This document shows, one piece after another, positions 8,372-14,856 of a stretch of 33,706 nt of DNA. Origin of the DNA: Bacillota bacterium (GTDB taxonomy: Bacteria > Bacillota > Clostridia > Lachnospirales > Lachnospiraceae). Location: positions 1 through 33,706 of the forward strand of contig JAEZKA010000032.1 of NCBI GenBank assembly GCA_023436225.1, in the 5' to 3' direction. The notes below the pieces were generated by a model. It searched no databases and had not been told where the DNA came from. It saw only the letters and a list, made by a program, of their open reading frames with translations. Positions within the stretch are counted from its first letter, which is position 1. Every line of letters starts with the position of its first letter. The translations under genes and the position numbers were made by a program.

Positions 8372-9217
8372 ATGAAGAAAATTGGATTCATTGATTATTA
8401 CTTAAACGAATGGCATGCAGATAATTATCCGGACATGATTACAAAGGCAACAGGTGGAGAATATCAGGTCTGCTATGCTTATGCATATAGTGAACCCCCG
8501 ATTGATAAAGGGCTGATGTCTAACAAGGAATGGGCGAAATTACATAAAATAGAGCTGCTTGATAGTATAGAAGAGGTTATTGAGAAGAGCGATTTTTTAA
8601 TCGTTCTATCGCCTGATAATCCGGAAATGCATGAGATTCTTTGTGATCTTCCTCTCAAATCAGGCAAGAATACCTATGTGGATAAAACATTTGCTCCGGA
8701 TAAGGAAACTGCGATACGTATTTTTGATAATGCCAACAAAGGCCAGACCAAGTGCTTTTCTTCCTCTGCCTTACGTTTTTCAGCGGAGTTGCAGGAAATA
8801 AATACGGATAGTATTTACAAGATTTACAGCGAAGGTCCGTACAGTCTTGAGGTTTATTCCATTCACCAGATTGAGCAGATCATGAAGCTGATGAATAGCA
8901 GGGCTACGCGTCTTATGTTTTTAGGAGACAGAGTACATCCGTCAATGATAATTGAATTTGAAGACGGAAGACATGCGCAGATTTATCATAGAAATGATAA
9001 AGAAGGCAGTTTTCGCATTACCACTGTAGATAACGACAATAATGCTTTGAACTATGAAATCAAGTCCGATTTCTTTGGACTGTTTATTAAGGCTATGATT
9101 GAATTTTTCGAGACAGGCATAGTACCTGTGCCCCAGGAGCAGACAATTAGTGTTATTGCTGTGCGAGCTGCAGCCATAAAGGCTTGTGAAACACCATTTG
9201 AGTGGGTTTCTTTGTAA
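8372..9217 (+). CDS. Divergent Gfo/Idh/MocA-like protein, atypical nucleotide loop
   Basis: This 281-residue protein retains the outline of the Gfo/Idh/MocA family: the segment LIVLSPDNPEMHEIL resembles the second half of the Rossmann fold, and YVDKTFAPD (D104-K105) sits where CEKP-A normally is. It lacks the glycine-rich loop at the N-terminus (GFIDYYLNEWHADNYP instead of GxGxxA) and is about 70 residues shorter than usual. It may bind cofactor differently or act as a partner subunit of the preceding oxidoreductase. The ATG at 8372 follows GGGAGGTGAAGGT and lies 12 bases after the neighbour's stop. The substrate is unknown. Confidence 0.75.
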   Translation: MKKIGFIDYYLNEWHADNYPDMITKATGGEYQVCYAYAYSEPPIDKGLMSNKEWAKLHKIELLDSIEEVIEKSDFLIVLSPDNPEMHEILCDLPLKSGKNTYVDKTFAPDKETAIRIFDNANKGQTKCFSSSALRFSAELQEINTDSIYKIYSEGPYSLEVYSIHQIEQIMKLMNSRATRLMFLGDRVHPSMIIEFEDGRHAQIYHRNDKEGSFRITTVDNDNNALNYEIKSDFFGLFIKAMIEFFETGIVPVPQEQTISVIAVRAAAIKACETPFEWVSL

Positions 9218-9257
9218 GTAGCATCTAAATCTAACCAAAGCAGTGATAAAATTTAAA

Positions 9258-9287
9258 CGGGAAAACCTTAAAAATAAGGCTTTCCCG
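9258..9287 (+). terminator. Terminator of the oxidoreductase pair
   Basis: CGGGAAAACCTTA (9258-9270) and TAAGGCTTTCCCG (9275-9287) form a 13-bp stem with a single A-C mismatch and a four-A loop. The T run after it is weak (CTTGTATATT), but the AAAA loop flanked by T-rich DNA could also serve the other strand. Confidence 0.7.
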
Positions 9288-9404
9288 CTTGTATATTAAA
9301 GGATTAACAATAGTTTTCACAGATAAAAAATGTAATGAGAAATTATATGAATGTATACAATAAAAGGGTTGGATAGAGTTTACAAAGCCACCAGATGATT
9401 ACAG

Positions 9405-9430
9405 TAAGCGCCGCAATTAAGTGGCGCTTA
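9405..9430. terminator. Second hairpin, possible terminator or operator
   Basis: TAAGCGCC (9405-9412) and GGCGCTTA (9423-9430) form a perfect 8-bp stem around a 10-base loop, followed by ATTTAATTGT. The inner bases can alternatively pair as ATTAAG/CTTAAT, so it could be an operator rather than a terminator. Confidence 0.45.
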
Positions 9431-9436
9431 ATTTAA

Positions 9437-9464
9437 TTGTATGGCTTAATTTGACACATATAAT
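9437..9464 (+). promoter_or_regulatory. Weak promoter candidate for DUF421 gene
   Basis: TATAAT (9459-9464) is a perfect -10 box. The best -35, TTGTAT (9437-9442), is 16 bases upstream but only 3/6 to consensus. A perfect TTGACA at 9451-9456 is too close to serve this -10. Confidence 0.3.
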
Positions 9465-9484
9465 AGAAATAGCCTGGTACTGAC

Positions 9485-9502
9485 TTGTTCAAAGTTTGTT
9501 CA
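9485..9502. repeat. TTGTTCA direct repeat with 11-bp period
   Basis: TTGTTCA occurs at 9485-9491 and 9496-9502, exactly one helical turn apart, about 90 bases before the DUF421 start. It could be a protein-binding site; no known factor can be named. Confidence 0.3.
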
Positions 9503-9589
9503 TGGTGGCAGGTACGTAACAAGTATAATTTGCTATTTTTAAACTAATAATACGTATGAATGTCAGAATTTATTTAAGGGAGCGATTAT

Positions 9590-10270
9590 ATGTTCATTGT
9601 ATTATTTAGAGCCATAATTTTATATTTTGTTGTGGTATTTATTATGCGAATCATGGGAAAAAGACAAATTGGTCAGCTTCAACCCTTTGAGCTTGTAATT
9701 GCTCTAATGGTTTCAGAGCTAGCAGCAATGCCTATGCAAAACACAAGTGTACCACTATTTCATGGTATAATTCCCATAATTACCTTATTGGTTTTACAGG
9801 TCTTGATCTCTACATTACAGCTAAAAAGCGAAGCTGCCAGGTCTGTTTTTTGTGGTAAACCAAGTATATTAATAGAAAAAGGAAAAATCAATATTAAAGA
9901 ACTTTATTGTAATAGACTTAACCTTAATGATTTGTTGGAAGAATTGCGATTAAAGGATTATTACAATCTTGAAGATATAGAATATGCCATCTTGGAAACA
10001 GGTGGCCAAATATCTGTCATTCCCAAAAGTGAATTGGAGCCGGCTACTAGAAAGGATTTAAATGTAAAATCTAGTCAAGATACGCTTCCGGTTACATTAA
10101 TTCTTGATGGTAAAATAAATAATAATAATTTGAAGCTTCTAAATAAAGATATGTCTTGGCTTAATAGTCAGTTGAAAAAAAATAATATATCATCTGCCGA
10201 TCAGGTTTTTCTGGCATTATTGGATTCAAAGAGTAAATTTGTTTATCAACTTAAGAAAGAAGGTAAGTAA
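9590..10270 (+). CDS. DUF421 (YetF/YcaP-family) membrane protein
   Basis: This 226-residue protein has three N-terminal membrane segments (about 2-20, 35-50 and 57-77) containing the family signature MGKRQIGQLQPFELVIALMV. A cytoplasmic DUF421 domain follows, with the typical NLNDLLEELRLKDYYNLEDIEYAILE stretch in split form (about 110-140). The molecular function of the family is not settled; members occur widely in spore-forming Firmicutes. The ATG at 9590 follows AAGGGAG. The DUF4363 gene begins 5 bases after its stop, a conserved pairing in clostridia, so the two are an operon. Confidence 0.92.
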   Translation: MFIVLFRAIILYFVVVFIMRIMGKRQIGQLQPFELVIALMVSELAAMPMQNTSVPLFHGIIPIITLLVLQVLISTLQLKSEAARSVFCGKPSILIEKGKINIKELYCNRLNLNDLLEELRLKDYYNLEDIEYAILETGGQISVIPKSELEPATRKDLNVKSSQDTLPVTLILDGKINNNNLKLLNKDMSWLNSQLKKNNISSADQVFLALLDSKSKFVYQLKKEGK

Positions 10271-10275
10271 TACTC

Positions 10276-10656
10276 ATGAAAAAAGTTGCTATATCTTTAA
10301 TATTGTTACTTATTATGGTAATTGGTATAACTTTTTCAATAAAGTATCTAAATAAAGCATCGCATGACCTAGGTAGGCTAAACGATGAAATGGAGCAATA
10401 TATAACTGATAGTGACTGGGATAAAGCATATAAAGCATCCATAGAGTATACAGAAAAGTGGAAAGAATATTCAAAAACAATAAAGCTGTTTATAGATCAT
10501 CAAGAAATGGATAAAATCGAAATGGAGTTATGGAAGCTCCCCCAATATATCAAAGAAATGACAAAAGATGAATCACTAGCAAGTGTTCATGTCTTAAAGT
10601 TTTTAGTCGATCATATTTCAGAATTAGAAAAAGTAAATATACAAAATATTTTTTAA
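10276..10656 (+). CDS. DUF4363 family protein
   Basis: This 126-residue protein begins with one hydrophobic signal anchor (KKVAISLILLLIMVIGITF), then a helical Glu/Lys-rich domain exposed outside the membrane, matching the DUF4363 pattern (LNDEMEQYITDSDWDKAY, then W and KLP motifs). The function is unknown. Its ribosome binding site (AGAAGGTAAG) lies inside the end of the DUF421 gene, so the two are translationally close. Confidence 0.85.
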   Translation: MKKVAISLILLLIMVIGITFSIKYLNKASHDLGRLNDEMEQYITDSDWDKAYKASIEYTEKWKEYSKTIKLFIDHQEMDKIEMELWKLPQYIKEMTKDESLASVHVLKFLVDHISELEKVNIQNIF

Positions 10657-10796
10657 ATTGAAGGTGTTATATTAGATTTAGTTTAAGTTGGTTTAATAAC
10701 GGTAGCTATAATGATTTCACTGTTTGCTGCTTTATCGGGGAGGATAAAATTTTAATAAAATGATAAACCGTTTTAATTAGAGAACTGGTTTCTTAG

Positions 10797-11114
10797 GGTT
10801 TTCTTGATAAGAAAGCATTCAAAAAGCTGGCAACAGACGGTAAATTTGGTGTAACACTCGCTGGTGTTGACGGCAAGGTTCCTAAAAAGCTCAAAGAGGC
10901 CGCATATAAAAAGCTTGCTAAGAGTATAGGGACCTCCGATTTATCTAGGCAATTTTACTTTGGTGATGGAGGTACACTGAATATCTGGTGCGAGGGTGAA
11001 AACCACGCGACAGGTGACTATTGGTTGTTTGATATCCCTGTTGTAGATTTGGAAGATTATGCAACCGACCGTTTACTCCCTATTATTGAAGCACTGAAGC
11101 AGCTAAGTAATTGA
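10797..11114 (+). pseudogene. N-terminally truncated gene remnant, unknown family
   Basis: An open frame of 105 codons runs from just after an in-frame TAG (10794-10796) to TGA (11112-11114), with no ATG or GTG in it. The reading looks like real protein: it starts GFLDKKAFKKLATDGKFGVT, has basic patches, then FYFGDGGTLNIWCEGENH and ends RLLPIIEALKQLSN. It is therefore probably the 3' part of a gene whose start was lost. The family was not recognised. The 140 bases before it hold only short frames, including a GGGGAGG site at 10737-10743. It borders the higher-GC mobile-element-like patch. Confidence 0.55.
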
Positions 11115-11198
11115 AATTAGGGTAGCAATTTAGTGAATTGCGGGAAACGATGCATTCGGAAAATATCACTGTATTCTTATCAGAAGGAGCGTGATGGA

Positions 11199-11414
11199 AT
11201 GGAAAAGTGCAGATGTGAGGATATGCCGCTGAAAGCCCCCAATCAGGAGGGGAACGTATGGCCAAAGCAGGTCTGCCCTGTCTTTAAACCGAGAGCCGAT
11301 ACTCCCGAAGGGCTGTGGCAATGCTGGTATTGTCAGCATGCCGACTTTCATCTGAATAAGCCACGCGCGTTGGATGTAGGTGTATGCTACTGGCCCAAAA
11401 AGGTTCTGGGTTAG
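11199..11414 (+). CDS. Small six-cysteine protein, probably zinc-binding, mobile-element type
   Basis: This 71-residue protein has cysteines at 4, 6, 26, 42, 45 and 63 (CRC near the N-terminus and CWYC in the middle), suggesting metal binding. The core VWPKQVCPVFKPRADTPEG and the tail LDVGVCYWPKKVLG recall small proteins seen in integrative elements of gut Firmicutes; this is from memory and unverified. The ATG at 11199 was chosen because AGAAGGAG precedes it at proper spacing; the frame could extend up to a GTG at 11133. Base composition is visibly richer in G and C than the neighbours, consistent with transfer. Confidence 0.65.
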   Translation: MEKCRCEDMPLKAPNQEGNVWPKQVCPVFKPRADTPEGLWQCWYCQHADFHLNKPRALDVGVCYWPKKVLG

Positions 11415-11442
11415 AGGTCTGCATCACATTTGATACAGACCT
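11415..11442 (+). terminator. Hairpin directly after the cysteine-rich gene
   Basis: AGGTCTG (11415-11421) pairs with CAGACCT (11436-11442); AT/AT pairs may extend it inward. It begins right at the stop codon. A proper T run is lacking, so termination is only likely, not certain. Confidence 0.45.
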
Positions 11443-11472
11443 TCGTGTACACGTACTCATATATGCAAGTTT

Positions 11473-11516
11473 GCAAAAGTGAACAAAGAATGTCTAATTG
11501 CTTTGCTCACTTTTGC
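11473..11516. repeat. 16-bp inverted repeat between convergent genes
   Basis: GCAAAAGTGAACAAAG (11473-11488) and CTTTGCTCACTTTTGC (11501-11516) match in 15 of 16 pairs around a 12-base loop. It lies between convergent genes, where a two-way terminator would be expected, but no T run borders either side. It may instead be an end or attachment remnant of the mobile patch. Confidence 0.6.
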
Positions 11517-11568
11517 TTACGAGCAAACACATTCGGTAGGATCTGTTCAGAGAACGGAGGCTTAGTTA

Positions 11569-12741
11569 TTATTCTGTTGTGCCAGACATTTCTAATAATT
11601 TTGTTTTCAATTCACCTTCTATGCGATTGAGCTCCAACTCAGCTTCTTTTCTCTTTTGGCGACCTTCATTCTGGATGCGGAGCACCTCATCAAGAGTAGA
11701 TATTAAGGATTCGTTCGTAAGTCGAAGAGTTTCAATATCAACAATTCCACGTTCGGACTCCTTGGCGGTTTCAATTGTTGCCATTTTAAGTGTTTCTGCA
11801 TTTTTCTTTAAGAGCTCATTTGTCATATTGGTTACTTCCCTTTGAGCCTTAGCAGCCTGTACGGAATGATTGACACCAAGAGCAAGGACCATCTGACTTT
11901 TCCAAAGTGGAATTGTATTTACTATGGTAGATTGCACCTTCTCTACCATTAGGGAATCGTTTTCCTGAACAAGGCGTATCTGAGGTGCCATTTGTATTGA
12001 TATCATTCTGGTTAATTCCAAATCATGAATTTTCTTCTCAAAACGGTTGCAGACGGATACGAGATCGTTAACTGCCTGGGCATCCTCGGGAAGATTGGTT
12101 TGATTCGATTTTTCAATGAGCTGCGGCAGCTCCTCGGATTGAACTTTAGCTAATTTCTTTTTGCCCGCCAGGATATACATGGATAATTCTTTAAAATAAG
12201 TCTTATTTAGTTCATACATCTTATCCATTGTGGCAATATCTTTTAGTAATTGGATTTTATGACCTTCCAGCACATTGCATATTTTATTTATATTTACTTC
12301 TGCCTTATCGTACTTTGCCTTCATAGCAGATAGCTTATTGGTCTGCTTCTTGAATAATCCAAAGAAGCCTTTTTCCTCACCCTCTGCTTCAAAGCTCTTC
12401 AATTCCATTACGACACCGGAGAGCATTTCACCGACCTCTCCAAGATCCTTAGTTTTCACATTATTTAGGGCAGACTCCGAAAAATCAGCAATCTTTTTCT
12501 GAGCTCCGACACCGTATTGTAGAATAAGATTGGATTTACTCAGATCAATCGTACTAGCAAAATCAGCTACCATTTTTTTCTCTTCTGGTGACAGTCTGCT
12601 TTCATCAAAAACAATAGCCTCGGACTTAGCGCTTTCCGGCTTAAGCAATTCCGACTTGTCAGAGCTCTGCTTCAATATATCTGGCTTAGTGAGCTCCTCT
12701 GCAAATGGCTCAAATACTAAAGTGGGTACTTCGTTATTCAT
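11569..12741 (-). CDS. telA: Toxic anion resistance protein, TelA family
   Basis: This 390-residue, mostly helical, highly charged protein matches the TelA family. Recognisable segments are the GEEKGFFGLFKK stretch, LTRMISIQMAPQIRLVQEND and IPLWKSQMVLALGV. TelA proteins are linked to resistance to tellurite, cell-wall antibiotics and other envelope stress; the biochemical activity is unclear. Its start overlaps the end of the XpaC-like gene: ATGAATGAATAA holds the XpaC stop and TelA reads from the second ATG (12741). The ribosome binding site GGGAGGATTA lies within the upstream gene, so translation is coupled. The usual partner is XpaC, found here. Confidence 0.92.
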   Translation of the reverse strand: MNNEVPTLVFEPFAEELTKPDILKQSSDKSELLKPESAKSEAIVFDESRLSPEEKKMVADFASTIDLSKSNLILQYGVGAQKKIADFSESALNNVKTKDLGEVGEMLSGVVMELKSFEAEGEEKGFFGLFKKQTNKLSAMKAKYDKAEVNINKICNVLEGHKIQLLKDIATMDKMYELNKTYFKELSMYILAGKKKLAKVQSEELPQLIEKSNQTNLPEDAQAVNDLVSVCNRFEKKIHDLELTRMISIQMAPQIRLVQENDSLMVEKVQSTIVNTIPLWKSQMVLALGVNHSVQAAKAQREVTNMTNELLKKNAETLKMATIETAKESERGIVDIETLRLTNESLISTLDEVLRIQNEGRQKRKEAELELNRIEGELKTKLLEMSGTTE

Positions 12742-14110
12742 TCATTAATCCTCCCATGGTATGATTTGATTTAAAATTCTTCTGAGTCAGTCCTTCCTGA
12801 GCGAGAAGGGTCTCCAATACCGATATGTCAGTAGAGATATCCATCGCGGCATCAAGGAAAAAACTATCATATAATTTCTCGAATGCCAGATTAATGGTAT
12901 CGAGTGTAAGATCAATTTCATTTTTAGCGGATGTAATATTCTCACCCTGGATGGATTCTTTATCAAAATCCTTATATGCATTAACTAATTTTAGAGTGGT
13001 TGGAAGATAGTAATTCATAAACTGCTGTATATGAGGAAGCTGGGTCGGATGCTGTTCTACATAATCGAAAATCTTATCAAGGAGTGCTTCCAGATAGAAC
13101 AGCTTTTTAGAGATTGCTTCTCCTGGGATGGCATCATTTGCTTCCTTAATCTGACGGATATAGGAGCGCCCATTTTCAATTGCTGCTCTCGTTTCTTCAT
13201 CCACTATTTCAATCCCAGAGGAAGTTGGTGAGCCTTGCTGATCGCTGTCCTGATAATTCTTTATTTCCTCCTGTGCACTGGTTTTCTGCTGGTGTACACT
13301 TTGCTGCAGTTCGAGATATTTCATATAGCATTCGCGATTTAGTATAATGCAGGTTTCCTGTTTATCGATATGTCCCTCGGGAAACATACCGATCGAAATC
13401 ATTTTTCGAAGATCCTTAATAATGGATTTCTTACTCTTGCTAAGGTGATCGGATAAATCCTTTAGGGTATAATAAGTGTGATTTTGAAAAATGCCAATAT
13501 ATCTTTTGAACCTTCTTAATCTCGATCTGATCCGTGAGCCCCGATAAAATAAGATAAGACTGATTACGAATAAGGGCAGAAGATAAAGAGCAATGGTTCC
13601 AAAGAAAGTGATCTGGGCAGTTATTTGGCCTATAATGCACAAGGAAATAATAGCAAGCCCGGTAAATCCGAAACCGATACTTCCAAATACGGTCAATAGA
13701 ATTCCGGCTACCTTTCCCACGGGCACTATAGGAAATAGCTGGTTACGTTCAGTCGGCGTCTTATATTTCGCAATATTTTGATTGGATCCAGTAGAGTATG
13801 ATAAGTTTTGCTTCTGGTTATAAGAACGATGATTGTCACGGCTTTCGTTACGATAATGACGATTAGCCTGTCCATTCCAGTTACGGGACCTGTCTGAGGT
13901 TGTACTGTTATCCTGATTGTCATTCTTTGGTGCACTCTGATCAGGCTTATACCAGTTCTGACGGTCGCTTTGATGGAACAGTGATCGGTGCACTTCATCC
14001 AGAGCACTATTCACAGTATCTGATATATTTCTATTTAATTGATGAAAATCTCTGGTGTTGATTGCATTTTGCACAATGTCCTTGATTTCGTCACCTATTC
14101 TTCTATTCAT
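12734..14110 (-). CDS. xpaC: XpaC-like 5-bromo-4-chloroindolyl phosphate hydrolysis family membrane protein
   Basis: This 458-residue protein has a helical N-terminus (1-48), a polar Asn/Arg/Ser-rich linker (about 50-125), two to three membrane helices (about 133-189), then a cytoplasmic domain with a winged-helix-like stretch (YTLKDLSDHLSKSKKSIIKD) and a coiled region. This matches the XpaC family found next to TelA. Its named activity comes from an old screening phenotype; the physiological role is probably envelope stress. The start at 14110 was chosen because GGTGGAGGT precedes it; the frame continues upstream 43 codons into AT-rich DNA where the promoter lies. It overlaps telA by 8 bases. 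Confidence 0.85.
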   Translation of the reverse strand: MNRRIGDEIKDIVQNAINTRDFHQLNRNISDTVNSALDEVHRSLFHQSDRQNWYKPDQSAPKNDNQDNSTTSDRSRNWNGQANRHYRNESRDNHRSYNQKQNLSYSTGSNQNIAKYKTPTERNQLFPIVPVGKVAGILLTVFGSIGFGFTGLAIISLCIIGQITAQITFFGTIALYLLPLFVISLILFYRGSRIRSRLRRFKRYIGIFQNHTYYTLKDLSDHLSKSKKSIIKDLRKMISIGMFPEGHIDKQETCIILNRECYMKYLELQQSVHQQKTSAQEEIKNYQDSDQQGSPTSSGIEIVDEETRAAIENGRSYIRQIKEANDAIPGEAISKKLFYLEALLDKIFDYVEQHPTQLPHIQQFMNYYLPTTLKLVNAYKDFDKESIQGENITSAKNEIDLTLDTINLAFEKLYDSFFLDAAMDISTDISVLETLLAQEGLTQKNFKSNHTMGGLMNE

Positions 14111-14150
14111 GGTATTACCTCCACCCAAGTGTTTCAACATAACTGATCTT

Positions 14151-14179
14151 ATTATAACTGATTGTAAATGAATTGACAA
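14151..14179 (-). promoter_or_regulatory. Sigma-A promoter of the xpaC-telA operon
   Basis: On the minus strand TTGTCA (14179-14174) and a perfect TATAAT (14156-14151) are separated by exactly 17 bases. Transcription should begin near 14144, giving a leader of about 34 bases to the ATG at 14110. This also supports the choice of that start. Confidence 0.8.
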
Positions 14180-14363
14180 ATTAAAATATAGTGAGATTTT
14201 ACATAAATAAACTTTATTTAGCATCAAATAAAAAATCAAAGATTATTCAATTAGCAGATTTGTTCTACCACCTAATTTTGAAGTCTTACTAAATCAAAGA
14301 GAAAATTCTTAGATTAGAAATTTATTATAAGATTAAAATTATATTATTACATTAAATACTATA

Positions 14364-14392
14364 TTGCAATATATAATAGCTAGTGATAAAAT
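14364..14392 (+). promoter_or_regulatory. Candidate promoter of padR
   Basis: TTGCAA (14364-14369) and TAAAAT (14387-14392) are 17 bases apart. A start near 14399 would place the dyad at 14404-14421 just downstream, a position suited to autorepression. AT richness gives other -10-like boxes (14372, 14392) close by. Confidence 0.4.
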
Positions 14393-14403
14393 ATAATACA
14401 ATG

Positions 14404-14421
14404 ATAGTTAGCAATAACTAT
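14404..14421. promoter_or_regulatory. Dyad operator candidate upstream of padR
   Basis: ATAGTTA (14404-14410) and TAACTAT (14415-14421) form a perfect 7-bp dyad around GCAA. PadR regulators commonly repress their own operons through short dyads of this kind. That this one is the PadR site is inferred from position. Confidence 0.5.
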
Positions 14422-14540
14422 GTGTGTAGTGTTAAGAACACACTTCTACAAACTTACTCATAGGGTAGGCATGTAAAATTAGTATTATTTTCTCGGAAGC
14501 TATCAATTTAATTTACTATCATGTGGAAAGGAGTTAGCAG

Positions 14541-14846
14541 ATGAATGCACAATTTAAAAAAGGAGTTCTGGAGTTATGTGTACTATCGAAGTTGGTGGAA
14601 GCGGACCGTTATGGTTATGAATTAACGGATGCAATTTCAAAGCAAATGGTAATCTCAACAGGCACATTATATCTTATTCTAAAACGGTTAAAGGACGATG
14701 CCTATGTTGAAACCTATCTAGTGGAGTCCGGTGAAGGGCCTGCCAGAAAATATTATCATTTAACGGATCAGGGACGAATATATCAGACATCCCTGAAAAA
14801 AGAATGGTTGGACTTTGTTGCAGTAGTGCAAAATATTTTAGAATAG
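14541..14846 (+). CDS. PadR-family transcriptional regulator
   Basis: This 101-residue protein is a complete small PadR winged-helix repressor: a helical start (FKKGVLELCVLSKL), the YGYELTDAI segment, the recognition region STGTLYLILKRLKDDAYVE and the wing GPARKYYHLTDQG. Such proteins usually repress the downstream HAAS/DUF4097 gene and themselves in response to envelope or drug stress. The ATG at 14541 follows AAAGGAG. The next gene starts 10 bases after its stop, a standard pairing. Confidence 0.93.
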   Translation: MNAQFKKGVLELCVLSKLVEADRYGYELTDAISKQMVISTGTLYLILKRLKDDAYVETYLVESGEGPARKYYHLTDQGRIYQTSLKKEWLDFVAVVQNILE

Positions 14847-14856
14847 GAGGATGATT

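Larger units (their letters stand above)
9218..9589. other. Intergenic region with terminator, hairpin and promoter-like motifs
   Basis: No gene is supported in these 372 bases. They hold the terminator at 9258-9287, a GC-rich hairpin at 9405-9430, a weak promoter candidate at 9437-9464 and the 11-bp-spaced repeat at 9485-9502, all before the DUF421 gene. Confidence 0.6.
14111..14540. other. Divergent promoter region between xpaC and padR
   Basis: These 430 very AT-rich bases contain no gene. They hold a strong minus-strand promoter near the xpaC start, a plus-strand promoter candidate and a dyad operator before padR. The middle part (about 14200-14360) shows only A/T-rich sequence. Confidence 0.7.

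Noticed and set aside
9405..9464. TTGACA (9451) with TATAAT (9459) as a promoter
   Set aside because: The two boxes overlap in spacing terms (2 bases apart), so they cannot form one promoter.
14111..14239. Longer N-terminus for the XpaC-like protein
   Set aside because: The added 43 codons cover the promoter and AT-rich DNA, while GGAGG stands just before the ATG at 14110.
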